This document shows positions 27,165 to 35,648 of a stretch of 64,000 bases of DNA, piece after piece. This DNA is from an uncultured Dehalococcoidia bacterium (lineage in GTDB: Bacteria > Chloroflexota > Dehalococcoidia > Lucifugimonadales > CAJWER01): positions 1,212,001-1,276,000 of the forward strand of contig OY282442.1 of assembly GCA_958296115.1 (NCBI GenBank). Reading direction: 5' to 3'. The position numbers and the translations under genes are program-made. The first letter of the stretch is position 1; each line of letters opens with the position of its first letter. The notes beneath the pieces are model-generated. The model was not told where the DNA came from and ran no database searches. It worked only from the letters and a program-made list of their open reading frames with translations.

Positions 27165-27848
27165 ATGGCAGAAGTTCGGACGAGAAAGAAGAAGCTCTCG
27201 GACCGCCAGAAGCGGATAATGAAGTTCATCAGCAACTTCATCGAGGAGCGCCATTATCCGCCGACGGTCCGCGACATCCAGTTCGGGTGCGAGGTCAGCT
27301 CCACGTCGGTCGTGGACTACAACCTGCGCATCCTCCAGAGGGAGGGGCACATCAAGCGCACCCCAGAAGTGTCGCGGAGCATCGAGTTGACCGGCAAGTA
27401 CGCCCGCAAGGACAACATCATCAACCTTCCCAGCCGGGAAGACATCGTCAGCGTGCCGGTCCTGAGCAGCATCGCCGCAGGCGACCCGCTGCACATCCCC
27501 TCCTCCACCTCCTGGAAGGATGAGGCCATGGACACGGTGGATATCCCGTCCTCCATGATCGGGGGCAAGACCGACGTGTTCGCGGTCAAGGTCAAGGGCG
27601 AGTCCATGATCGACGCGCTGGTGGGAGACGGGGACCTCGTTATCATGGAGCCGACCGATCAGGCGAACGAGGGCGACATGGTTGCGGCATTCCTGACAGA
27701 CCGGGAAGAGGTTACCCTCAAGCACTTCCACATGTCCAACGGGATGGTTACGCTCCGGCCGGCCAACTCCACGATGGAGCCGATCGAGGCGCCGGCGGAG
27801 AACGTGTCCGTCCGCGGCCGGGTCGTGGGTGTGGTGAGGACTCTCTGA
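27165..27848 (+). CDS. lexA: LexA repressor
   Basis: SOS-response repressor and self-cleaving serine protease, 227 residues. The N-terminal winged helix includes LSDRQKRIMKFISNFI and the recognition region PPTVRDIQFGCEVSSTSVVDYNL in pieces. Cleavage should occur at Ala105-Gly106 (SIAAGDP). The catalytic dyad is Ser147 (VKGESMIDA) and Lys186 (EVTLKHFH). The start ATG at 27165 follows AGGGAG; an upstream in-frame start would lie within the promoter. A palindromic operator at 27133-27146 suggests autorepression. The recognition helix differs from the Bacillus type, consistent with the altered operator. Confidence 0.96.
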   Translation: MAEVRTRKKKLSDRQKRIMKFISNFIEERHYPPTVRDIQFGCEVSSTSVVDYNLRILQREGHIKRTPEVSRSIELTGKYARKDNIINLPSREDIVSVPVLSSIAAGDPLHIPSSTSWKDEAMDTVDIPSSMIGGKTDVFAVKVKGESMIDALVGDGDLVIMEPTDQANEGDMVAAFLTDREEVTLKHFHMSNGMVTLRPANSTMEPIEAPAENVSVRGRVVGVVRTL

Positions 27849-27870
27849 TACGAACGTCCGCAGCGTGATG

Positions 27871-27897
27871 CGGCCGGACGGCCTTGCCGTCCGGCCG
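27871..27897 (+). terminator. GC-rich hairpin downstream of lexA
   Basis: Perfect 12-bp stem CGGCCGGACGGC/GCCGTCCGGCCG with loop CTT, 23 bases after the lexA stop. No T-run follows, so termination would be weak or need a factor. Confidence 0.55.
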
Positions 27898-27973
27898 TAA
27901 GCTTGGGAGCGTCGCGCCGGGGTTCGGTTATACTGTCGGGCGTACGACCTGCGGAGCGGGGGAGACGCCAACG

Positions 27974-29137
27974 ATGAACCTCGAGATGCGGGGCATTGCG
28001 CCCGACGAATATCCGGCTTTCATGACGTCCGCCGCGCGCGGGTTCGGCTGGAGCTGGAACGCGGAGGACGCGGAGCCGCCCAAGCCGGACATAGACCGCT
28101 CGCTCGCAGTCTTCGAGCGCGGCTCCATCGTGGGGTGCGCCCACGCATTTGGGAGCGACATCAACATCCCTGGGGGCGCCGCTCCGGTGGCCGCAGTGGA
28201 TGACGTGGCTGTGCTGCCCACCCACAGGCGGCGCGGCATCATGCGGATGATGATGGCCCGTCAAATGGAGGACTTCCACGAACGCGGCGAACCCATCGCA
28301 GCGCTGTTCGCGACCGAGAGCTCCATCTACGGACGCTTCGGCTACGGCATCGGGGGGTTCGAGGAAACCTGGACGATAGACACCCTGCGCTCCGCGTACT
28401 CCGCGCCCTTCGCGCATATGGGGCGGCTATCCTTCGTCGAGCCAGCCGACACGCCCGATATTTTCCCGACCGTCTTCGCAAGGGCCATGCGAGACCGCCC
28501 AGGCTCCATACCGCTCACGCAGCACCGGTGGCAGAGGATAGCCAGGGGGAAGCGCTTCCACGTACAGTACGAGGAGAATGGGCAGGTCGAAGGCTATGTC
28601 CGCTACAACATCGAGAACAACGGCGTGGTCGTGGACGCGCTCATAGCCGCGACGCCGTCCGCCCACGCATCGCTATGGCGGTTCTGCTTCGACATAGACC
28701 TTACGTGGGAAGTAAAGGCCCGCATGCGTCCGGTGGATGACCCGCTGCCCTGGATGCTCGCCGAACCACGGCGCCTCTCTCGCAGGTCCTACGACGGGCT
28801 GTGGATCCGCCTCGTGGACGCGCCCGCGGCCCTCGCCGCCCGGAGCTACGACACGAGCGGCCGGCTCGTGATCGAAGTATCGGACCCGTTCTGTCCATGG
28901 AACGAGGGGCGATACGAGCTCGAAGCAGGCCCCGACGGCGCAAGCTGCTCGCGGACGTCGAAGTCCCCCGACTTCGCAATCACGGCCAGCGACCTCGCGT
29001 CCGCGTACCTGGGCGGAGTCCCCTTCACGCTCCTCGGCAGAGCGGGCAGAATCGAAGAGCTTGCCTCTGGGTCGCTCAAGCGCGCCGACGCCATGTTCGC
29101 CGCGCCGCTCAAGCCCTGGTGCGCCTTCCACTTCTAG
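27974..29137 (+). CDS. Eis-like GNAT N-acetyltransferase
   Basis: Predicted acetyl-CoA-dependent acetyltransferase of the Eis/enhanced-intracellular-survival group, 387 residues. The first GNAT domain holds the acetyl-CoA loop VAAVDDVAVLPTHRRRGIMRMMM and YGRFGYG. A second degenerate GNAT half and a C-terminal SCP2-like domain follow (about 290-387). The chain ends in Phe, as in Eis, where the C-terminal carboxylate is used in catalysis. Relatives acetylate aminoglycosides or protein lysines; the substrate here is unknown. It lies 125 bases after lexA and is read alone. Confidence 0.85.
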   Translation: MNLEMRGIAPDEYPAFMTSAARGFGWSWNAEDAEPPKPDIDRSLAVFERGSIVGCAHAFGSDINIPGGAAPVAAVDDVAVLPTHRRRGIMRMMMARQMEDFHERGEPIAALFATESSIYGRFGYGIGGFEETWTIDTLRSAYSAPFAHMGRLSFVEPADTPDIFPTVFARAMRDRPGSIPLTQHRWQRIARGKRFHVQYEENGQVEGYVRYNIENNGVVVDALIAATPSAHASLWRFCFDIDLTWEVKARMRPVDDPLPWMLAEPRRLSRRSYDGLWIRLVDAPAALAARSYDTSGRLVIEVSDPFCPWNEGRYELEAGPDGASCSRTSKSPDFAITASDLASAYLGGVPFTLLGRAGRIEELASGSLKRADAMFAAPLKPWCAFHF

Positions 29138-29146
29138 CATATCGGG

Positions 29147-29176
29147 TTGACCGGTTTCGTTGAGCTGGGGTAACAT
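29147..29176 (+). promoter_or_regulatory. Predicted thrS promoter
   Basis: TTGACC (29147-29152), 18-base spacer, TAACAT (29171-29176), 10 bases past the stop of the acetyltransferase gene. A start near 29183 would give a leader of about 155 bases before thrS. Confidence 0.5.
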
Positions 29177-29255
29177 TGCTCGCATACGGAACGGCAAGGA
29201 AGAGACGCTTGGGAACCCCATAGGCCCGTCCACGCTCTGCAATCCGCTGACTACG

Positions 29256-29302
29256 AAGCCTCCCGCGCTTCACGCGGCGCCGCGTGCGGGGGGCTTTGTT
29301 TT
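29256..29302 (+). terminator. Terminator hairpin in the thrS leader (attenuator candidate)
   Basis: AAGCCTCCCGC pairs with GCGGGGGGCTT (one G-T pair), and TTTGTTTT follows through 29302. This is a textbook intrinsic terminator. It lies between the predicted thrS promoter and the thrS start, 38 bases before the ATG, so unless read-through occurs thrS would be off. No T-box sequence (TGGNACCGCG) is present. A short reading frame at about 29178-29225 contains two Thr codons. Confidence 0.7.
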
Positions 29303-29339
29303 CGTAGGCCGCCCACCAATCTCACCGAAAGGCATCGGC

Positions 29340-31076
29340 ATGGTCATGGAACAGGACATAACGGAGCTGAGGAAGCGCATCAGGCACTCGACCGCCCACG
29401 TGATGGCGGACGTCGTAACCCGCATGTTCCCCAAGACGAAGCTCGCCATCGGCCCCCCGACGGGCGACGGCTTCTACTACGACTTCCTGGCGGACGACCC
29501 CTTCTCCCAAGAGGACCTCGACGCCATAGAAGAGCGGATGCGCGAGATCATCGCGCAGGACCTCCGCTTCGAGCTTCGCGAGTACCCCAAGGACGAGGCC
29601 CTCTCGATGAACTCGGACGAGCCGCTCAAGCTGGAGATAATCAGGGACATCCCCGAGGGCGAGCCCATCACCACCTACAAGCACGGCGGCTTCGAGGACC
29701 TGTGCGCCGGGCCCCACGTCGAGTCCACGGGCAATATCCCCGCCTTCAAGCTCCTCAGCGTCGCCGGGGCGTACTGGCGCGGCGACGAGACCCGCGAATC
29801 GTTGCAGCGGATCTACGGGACGGCCTTCGAGTCCCAGGAGGCCCTCGACCAGCATCTCCACAGACTGGAGGAGGCGAAGCGGCGCGACCATCGCGCGCTG
29901 GGGCGCGACCTGGACCTCTTCTCCATACACGACGAGATCGGGCCCGGCCTCGTGGTGTGGCACCCAAAGGGGTCGCGGATACGCGGGCTCGTCGAGGACT
30001 TCTGGAAGCGCGAGCACTACGCCTGGGGATACGACCTCGTCTATACGCCTCACATAGGACGCTCGACGCTGTGGGAGACGAGCGGGCACCTCGAGTTCTT
30101 CAAGGAGAACATGTTCGCCAACATGGACATGGAGGGCCAGGACTACTACCTCAAGCCCATGAATTGCCCGTTCCACATCCTGTACTACAAGACGCGCCTC
30201 CGGAGCTACCGCGACCTGCCCATGCGAGTAGGCGAGATAGGCGCCGTGTATAGGTACGAGCGCGGCGGCGTGCTGCACGGCCTTACGCGGGTCCGAGGGC
30301 TCACCCAGGACGACGCCCACATCTTCTGCCGGCCCGACCAGGTAGAACCCGAGGTCAACGGCGTCCTCGACCTCACCTTCCACCTGCTGAGCAGCTTCGG
30401 GCTCGACGAGTACGAATTGATGCTCTCCACCCGCCCAGAGAAAGCCGTCGGCGCGGACGAGCAGTGGGACCTGGCAACCGAGTCCCTCCGGCGAACCCTA
30501 CAGGCCCGCGGGCTCGACTTCGAGGTGGACGAGGGAGGCGGCGCGTTCTACGGCCCAAAGATAGACATCAACATCCGCGACGCCATCGGGCGGGAATGGC
30601 AATGTACGACCGTGCAGTTTGACTTCAACCTGCCCGAACGATTCGGCCTGACCTACATCGGCGAGAATGGGCGCGAGCATCGGCCCTACATGGTCCACCG
30701 CGCGCTTCTCGGCTCCATGGAGCGGTTCATGGGGGTGCTAATCGAGCACTACGGCGGCGCATTCCCAACCTGGCTCGCGCCAGTCCAAGCCGTGATCATA
30801 CCGATAGCGGAGCGGCACGCCGACTACGCCAGCCAACTACTCGGAAGGCTTGCAAGCGCGGGCATCAGGGCCGAGGTGGATGACCGCAACGAGCGCATGA
30901 ACGCCAAGATCAGGGACGCGCAGCTCCAGAAGGCGCCATACATGCTCGTCGTGGGCGACCGCGAGATAGCGGCGGGCGCGGCGGCGGTGAGGCTCCGTTC
31001 CGGCGAGAACCTGGGCGCCAAGAGCGTGGACGAGATAGCCGCCAGGATCACCGCCGAGATAGAGGAGCGGCAATGA
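29340..31076 (+). CDS. thrS: Threonyl-tRNA synthetase (no TGS domain)
   Basis: Charges tRNA-Thr. The product is 578 residues, about 60 shorter than E. coli ThrS because the N-terminal TGS domain is missing. The editing domain is present (HSTAHVMADVV with the HxxxH pair, and CAGPHVEST). The class II core shows MNCPFHILYYK (zinc-binding Cys and His), YRYERGGVLHGLTRVRGLTQDDAHIF in pieces and ALLGSMERFMGVLIEHYGG. The anticodon-binding domain ends with ARITAEIEERQ. The start is the ATG at 29340 or 29346; both follow GAAAGG. Confidence 0.96.
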   Translation: MVMEQDITELRKRIRHSTAHVMADVVTRMFPKTKLAIGPPTGDGFYYDFLADDPFSQEDLDAIEERMREIIAQDLRFELREYPKDEALSMNSDEPLKLEIIRDIPEGEPITTYKHGGFEDLCAGPHVESTGNIPAFKLLSVAGAYWRGDETRESLQRIYGTAFESQEALDQHLHRLEEAKRRDHRALGRDLDLFSIHDEIGPGLVVWHPKGSRIRGLVEDFWKREHYAWGYDLVYTPHIGRSTLWETSGHLEFFKENMFANMDMEGQDYYLKPMNCPFHILYYKTRLRSYRDLPMRVGEIGAVYRYERGGVLHGLTRVRGLTQDDAHIFCRPDQVEPEVNGVLDLTFHLLSSFGLDEYELMLSTRPEKAVGADEQWDLATESLRRTLQARGLDFEVDEGGGAFYGPKIDINIRDAIGREWQCTTVQFDFNLPERFGLTYIGENGREHRPYMVHRALLGSMERFMGVLIEHYGGAFPTWLAPVQAVIIPIAERHADYASQLLGRLASAGIRAEVDDRNERMNAKIRDAQLQKAPYMLVVGDREIAAGAAAVRLRSGENLGAKSVDEIAARITAEIEERQ

Positions 31077-31165
31077 CGAGCGCCGCCCCGGCGGGTGGTG
31101 TAATTGGGCCGTCGTCGTAATACAATAGCCTCGACGGTCCTCATCCTTACGATGCCAGGTGACCT

Positions 31166-31396
31166 ATGGTACGCGCATACGTGTTGATGGAGATGTCCGC
31201 GGGCCGCGCGAACGAGCTTGCGCGCTTCCTGTCGGCCCAGGACGAGGTGCGAGACGCCGCCCGCATAACAGGCCCCTACGACGTGATAGCCGAGATCGAG
31301 GCGGACAGCGTCGAATCGATCGTCGGGTTCGTGGAGTCGAGGATACACACGGCCCCGGGGGTCATCCGCACCATGACCTGCGCCTGCATAGGGTAG
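31166..31396 (+). CDS. Lrp/AsnC-type ligand-binding domain protein
   Basis: Stand-alone RAM/AsnC C-terminal domain of 76 residues, without a DNA-binding helix-turn-helix. The alpha-beta ferredoxin-like fold is evident: AYVLMEMSAGRANELARFL, EVRDAARITGPYDVIAEIEAD, then VESRIHTAPGVIRTMTC. Such proteins bind amino acids as oligomers and may modulate full-length Lrp proteins or enzymes. It lies 89 bases after thrS and converges with plsY, leaving three bases between the stops. Confidence 0.88.
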   Translation: MVRAYVLMEMSAGRANELARFLSAQDEVRDAARITGPYDVIAEIEADSVESIVGFVESRIHTAPGVIRTMTCACIG

Positions 31397-31399
31397 CTA

Positions 31400-32083
31400 T
31401 CAGGCCTGGCGCGAGCTTGGATTGTCGGGCGCTCCCACCTCGTCCACTTCCTCGACGTCCGGGCTCCCGCGCCGACGCTTGTGACCGCGCAGCGCGTGGG
31501 CGAGAACCAGCGCGGCAAGGCCGCCAATCCCCATCGCCGTCACGGTGTCGCCTGTGTTGCTGACTCCCGCAACGGTAACCACTACCCCGTCGTTCGCCAT
31601 GTTCAGCCCGACCAGGGTCGCGTACCCGAACACGATGCCGAGCAGCGAGGTGTACGGCAGCCTCTGGCCGCCGAGGGCCACCAGCATCGCGACGGCCACG
31701 GACGCCACGCCAAACACCGGGAAGAGGGCAACGATGGCCCCGCCCAAAGTCGCCAGGCCGTCGCCGCCCCGGAATCTGGTGAATATCGAGCGCCAGTGGC
31801 CCAGCACGGCAGCTCCAGCCGGGAACACCAGCCACGGAGCCTCCACCCCAAAGCGCTCCGCGGCCACGACTGCCAGGGCGCCCTTGCCCATGTCCCCCAG
31901 GAGCACGAACATGGCCGGGACCCTACCGACGCTGTGCATCACGTTGGACGCGCCAGGCAACCCGGTCCCCGCCTCGAAGATGTTGACGCCCAGCCGGCGG
32001 CTGATCAGGTCGGCCAGCGGAAGCGACCCCAGCAGGTAGCCGATTACTATTGCAAGCAAGAGATCGGGCACTGATTCACCCAA
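31400..32083 (-). CDS. plsY: Glycerol-3-phosphate acyltransferase PlsY
   Basis: Integral membrane enzyme that transfers an acyl group from acyl-phosphate to glycerol-3-phosphate, the first step of phospholipid synthesis. It has 227 residues and about five to six helices. The PlsY motifs are IGYLLGSLPLADLISRRLGVN near the N-terminus, GLPGASNVMHSVG, and the catalytic loop FRGGDGLATLGG (typical GGKGVATxxG, with Asp in place of Lys). The C-terminal tail is hydrophilic and longer than usual. It is read after pyrG on the minus strand, 76 bases apart. Confidence 0.9.
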   Translation of the reverse strand: MGESVPDLLLAIVIGYLLGSLPLADLISRRLGVNIFEAGTGLPGASNVMHSVGRVPAMFVLLGDMGKGALAVVAAERFGVEAPWLVFPAGAAVLGHWRSIFTRFRGGDGLATLGGAIVALFPVFGVASVAVAMLVALGGQRLPYTSLLGIVFGYATLVGLNMANDGVVVTVAGVSNTGDTVTAMGIGGLAALVLAHALRGHKRRRGSPDVEEVDEVGAPDNPSSRQA

Positions 32084-32159
32084 GACGAAGAAGTATCAAA
32101 ATGCTCCGGCCCCTGATTATACCCATGCATCATGCGTAAATCCACAGGCTCGCACAGGA

Positions 32160-33788
32160 TTAGGGGATCAGCGCGGGCTGCCCGCCTTCTCTCAGCTTAT
32201 CTTTGGCAACGCCTATGAACTCGCGGAAGAGCGGGTGCGGGCGGTCCGGCCTCGAACGGAACTCGGGGTGGAATTGCACTCCAACCATGAAGGGCTGGTC
32301 GGCATACTCCATGATCTCGACCAGCTCGCCGTCAGGAGATAGCCCGGTGGGCCATATGCCCACTGCTTCGAAGCTCTCACGGTAAGCGTTGTTGACCTCG
32401 AATCGGTGGCGGTGCCGCTCGCGGACCTCGCCGCGCTCATATGCCCGGGCCGCCCATGAGTCGGGCTCGACCCGGCACGGATAGGACCCCAGCCGCATGG
32501 TGCCCCCCATCTCCTCGACGTTGCGCTGGCCGGGCATTAGGTCTATGACCGGGTCGGGCGCTAGGGCGTTGAACTCCGTAGAGTTGGCCCCGTCGAGCCC
32601 CATCAGCGAGCGAGCCGCCTCTATCACCATGACCTGCATCCCAAGGCATAGACCGAGGTATGGAACCTTGTTGCCGCGGGCGTATGCGGCCGTGTCGATC
32701 ATGCCTTGGACGCCGCGCGGCCCGAACCCGCCCGGCACGACGATGCCCATCGCGTCGGCCAGATACTCGTCCGGGCCATTTGCTTCGACCTCCTCGGCTG
32801 GGACCCAGCGCAGGTCGACGCTGAGGTCGTGGAACAGGGCCGCGTGGGTCAGCGCCTCCCGCACCGACAGGTACGAGTCCGGCAGCTCAACGTACTTGCC
32901 GACCACCGCTATGGTGACGACCCCCTTCGGGTCATGCATCCGCTCCACCATCTCGCGCCACGGCCGGAGGTCCTTGATTGAACGCTCCAGCCGCAGGGTA
33001 TCTATCACCAGGTCGCCCAGCCCCTCCTCCTCGAGTATCAGCGGGACCTGGTACACGGTGGAGACCGTGGGGAGCGCTATGACGCCCTCCCCAAGCACGT
33101 CGCAGTGGACGGCGATCTTGTCCTTGATATCATCCTCGACGGGATAGTCGCTGCGGCATACGATGGCGTCGGGCTGGATGCCTATGCTCCGCAGCTCCCT
33201 GACGCTGTGCTGGGTCGGCTTGGTCTTCAGCTCCCCCGTCGCCCCTATATAGGGAAGGTACGTTACGTGAATGTAGAACACGTTGTCACGCCCGACCTCA
33301 TTCCGCATCTGGCGGATGGCCTCCAGGAACGGCAGGCCCTCGATGTCGCCCACGGTGCCGCCGACCTCGACGACGATGACGTCAGCCCCGCTCTTGGACG
33401 CCAGCCGGCGTATTCGCTGCTTGATGGCGTCGGTAACGTGGGGAACCGCCTGGATGGTGCCGCCCAGGAACTCGCCCTTGCGCTCTCGCGCGATGACGTC
33501 GCGGTACACTTGCCCCGCGGTGACGTTCGAGAGCTTGGTCAGGTCGATGTCTATGAAGCGCTCGTAGTGCCCCAGGTCCAGGTCGGTCTCGCACCCGTCG
33601 TCGGTGACGAAGACCTCGCCGTGCTGGTACGGCGACATCGTGCCGGGGTCCACGTTGAGGTACGGGTCGAGCTTGAGGAGCGACACCGACAGCCCCCGGC
33701 TCTTGAGAATGCGGCCAAGGGACGCCACCGCGATCCCCTTGCCCACGGAGCTTACGACGCCGCCTGTAACGAATACGAACCTGGTCAT
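32160..33788 (-). CDS. pyrG: CTP synthase
   Basis: Converts UTP to CTP using ATP and glutamine. It has 542 residues, the normal length. The N-terminal synthetase domain begins FVFVTGGVVSSVGKGIAVASLG and contains DPYLNVDPGTMSPYQHGEVFVTDDG in pieces. The C-terminal glutaminase domain contains the nucleophile Cys in LGLCLGMQVMVIE, the oxyanion glycines in VPGGFGPRG, and the His/Glu pair in GVQFHPEF. The frame is intact. Regulation is not evident from the short upstream gap. Confidence 0.98.
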   Translation of the reverse strand: MTRFVFVTGGVVSSVGKGIAVASLGRILKSRGLSVSLLKLDPYLNVDPGTMSPYQHGEVFVTDDGCETDLDLGHYERFIDIDLTKLSNVTAGQVYRDVIARERKGEFLGGTIQAVPHVTDAIKQRIRRLASKSGADVIVVEVGGTVGDIEGLPFLEAIRQMRNEVGRDNVFYIHVTYLPYIGATGELKTKPTQHSVRELRSIGIQPDAIVCRSDYPVEDDIKDKIAVHCDVLGEGVIALPTVSTVYQVPLILEEEGLGDLVIDTLRLERSIKDLRPWREMVERMHDPKGVVTIAVVGKYVELPDSYLSVREALTHAALFHDLSVDLRWVPAEEVEANGPDEYLADAMGIVVPGGFGPRGVQGMIDTAAYARGNKVPYLGLCLGMQVMVIEAARSLMGLDGANSTEFNALAPDPVIDLMPGQRNVEEMGGTMRLGSYPCRVEPDSWAARAYERGEVRERHRHRFEVNNAYRESFEAVGIWPTGLSPDGELVEIMEYADQPFMVGVQFHPEFRSRPDRPHPLFREFIGVAKDKLREGGQPALIP

Positions 33789-33866
33789 CCGAAGGCGGAT
33801 GAATGTGCGAGCAATATAGTCGTCCTCCGTTGGCCGGGCAGAGTATAGACCCGGCCACCTGGGGTG

Positions 33867-35648
33867 TCAACGAGAAGACATCGTCGGTGGAGCGAGGTCG
33901 CCCGCCCATAGGCGCCGCATCTCCTCCGACATCCGCAGCAGGTCATCCAGCTTGCCTTCGGCCCGCGCCTCGCCGTCCTCCAGCACGATTATATGGTCCG
34001 CGCGCAGGTACGCCTCCCTGCGGTGGGACACGACCAGGCTGGTTGCGCCCGGCATCTGCGACACGCGCTCCCACAGCTTCCGCTCCGTGTCCACGTCCAA
34101 CGCGCTGGATACGTCGTCGAACACGAGCAGGCCCGGCGCTCTCACGAATGCCCGCGCCGCCGCCGCGCGCTGCGCCTGACCGCCTGACAGCCGCACCCCG
34201 CGCGGCCCCACGACGGTATCGAGCCCGTCCTCCAGCTCCTCCACGTCGCGCTCCATAACCGCGGTCCAGATCGCGCCGTCCAGGTCCACCTCCGATTCGG
34301 GCAGGCCGAGCAGGATGTTGGCGCGCAACTCCTCGCTGAACAACCTCGGGACCTGCGGCACGTATGCGCAGCGCGGCGGCACGAGGAAATCGCCCGGGTC
34401 ATCCACCGCGGCCCCGTTCCACCTGACCTCGCCCGACTCCCGGGGCAGCGATCCCATTACAGCCCGCAGCAGCGTCGTCTTGCCCGATCCGATGCGTCCG
34501 GTGACGACCGTGAAGCTGCCGCGCCTCAGGTCGAGGTTCACGCCGCGGACGCCGCGGCCCGACTCCGGGTGCAGGTAGGTCAGCCCCTCGACCTCCAGGG
34601 ATTCGAACCGGTCGGCGTCCGCACTGGGCGCGGACTCTACCTCGGGCAGCCGCCCGAACAGGTAGCTGGGACGCTTTCGCACGAGCTGCGCCGGCTCCGC
34701 TCCAGGCATCATCGCCCGCAGCCGGTCCAGCGCAACGCCCGTCTGGCGGTACTGCATGAGCGTCCTGCCGACCTCGGACGCCGTCCACTGGATCCACCCC
34801 AGGTAGAAGACGAACAGCGAGAGGTCGCCCACCGTGAAGCTGTCCGTACCCAGGGACCGCGACGCCACGACGAGCACGAACCCCGTGCCGATGTTCTGCA
34901 CGTTGGAGAATACCGCGTTCAGGGTCTCGCTCAGCAGCACGTCCTTGAGCGTCGTCCTCCTGCGCTCCGCGTTGAGCGCGTCGAAGCGCCGCAGCGCCCG
35001 CTCTTCCGCGTGCGCCACCTTGATCGCCTCTACGGCCCCGAACATCTCCCCGATGAAGCCCGTAACGTCTCCGGCGGCCTCCCTGCTCTCCTTTCGGTAG
35101 CGCTGGATACGCACCCGCGCCACGTTCACCACTACCACCACGACGGCGACGGGCAGGAAGACGCCGAAGGTCATCACGAGGTCTATGCGCGACATGATGA
35201 AGAGAGCGGTCGGCAGGAACAGCATGTGCGCCAAGAAGAACTTGAACTGCGACATGTACATGGCGACTGCCGTGGCGTCGTCGCGGAATCGGCTGACCGC
35301 CTCGCCTGGCGAGCTCGGCAGCGAGCGATGCCCCGGCAAGGCCATCAGGTGCGAGAAGGCGTTGCGCTGGAGCAGGGCGGAGACGTTGAAGAAGGTGTAA
35401 TCGTGCAGCACCACGCCGCCTACGAACAGCGTGAAGGTCAGAACGCCGATAGCGACCAGGACGGCGCACAGCTCCCATATCCCGAACGTTACGCTGGCCT
35501 CGCCGGTGAGCTGGTCGAAGATCTCGCGCTGCGCGAGGCCCACCGCGTTCTCCAGAACCACCATCCAGAAGACGACCAGCAGCAGCTCGGCGAGCATGGG
35601 CCACTTCAGCGCCCAGAATATCCGCAGCAGGTAGCGCCACGCGCTCAT
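33867..35648 (-). CDS. ABC exporter half-transporter (pair 2, subunit B)
   Basis: Membrane plus ATPase fusion of 593 residues, second gene of a two-gene exporter unit. Six helices lie in about residues 10-300. The ATPase domain has Walker A GRIGSGKTT, signature LSGGQAQRAAAARA, and LLVFDDVSSALD, in which Asp replaces the catalytic Glu. The switch reads VSHRREA. These changes imply a degenerate ATP site. The start ATG overlaps the upstream stop (ATGA), so the two proteins are probably made in equal amounts as a heterodimer. Confidence 0.9.
   Translation of the reverse strand: MSAWRYLLRIFWALKWPMLAELLLVVFWMVVLENAVGLAQREIFDQLTGEASVTFGIWELCAVLVAIGVLTFTLFVGGVVLHDYTFFNVSALLQRNAFSHLMALPGHRSLPSSPGEAVSRFRDDATAVAMYMSQFKFFLAHMLFLPTALFIMSRIDLVMTFGVFLPVAVVVVVVNVARVRIQRYRKESREAAGDVTGFIGEMFGAVEAIKVAHAEERALRRFDALNAERRRTTLKDVLLSETLNAVFSNVQNIGTGFVLVVASRSLGTDSFTVGDLSLFVFYLGWIQWTASEVGRTLMQYRQTGVALDRLRAMMPGAEPAQLVRKRPSYLFGRLPEVESAPSADADRFESLEVEGLTYLHPESGRGVRGVNLDLRRGSFTVVTGRIGSGKTTLLRAVMGSLPRESGEVRWNGAAVDDPGDFLVPPRCAYVPQVPRLFSEELRANILLGLPESEVDLDGAIWTAVMERDVEELEDGLDTVVGPRGVRLSGGQAQRAAAARAFVRAPGLLVFDDVSSALDVDTERKLWERVSQMPGATSLVVSHRREAYLRADHIIVLEDGEARAEGKLDDLLRMSEEMRRLWAGDLAPPTMSSR

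Noticed and set aside
29138-29339. T-box riboswitch in front of thrS
   Set aside because: The T-box core TGGNACCGCG and the specifier-loop landmarks are missing; only a terminator is present.
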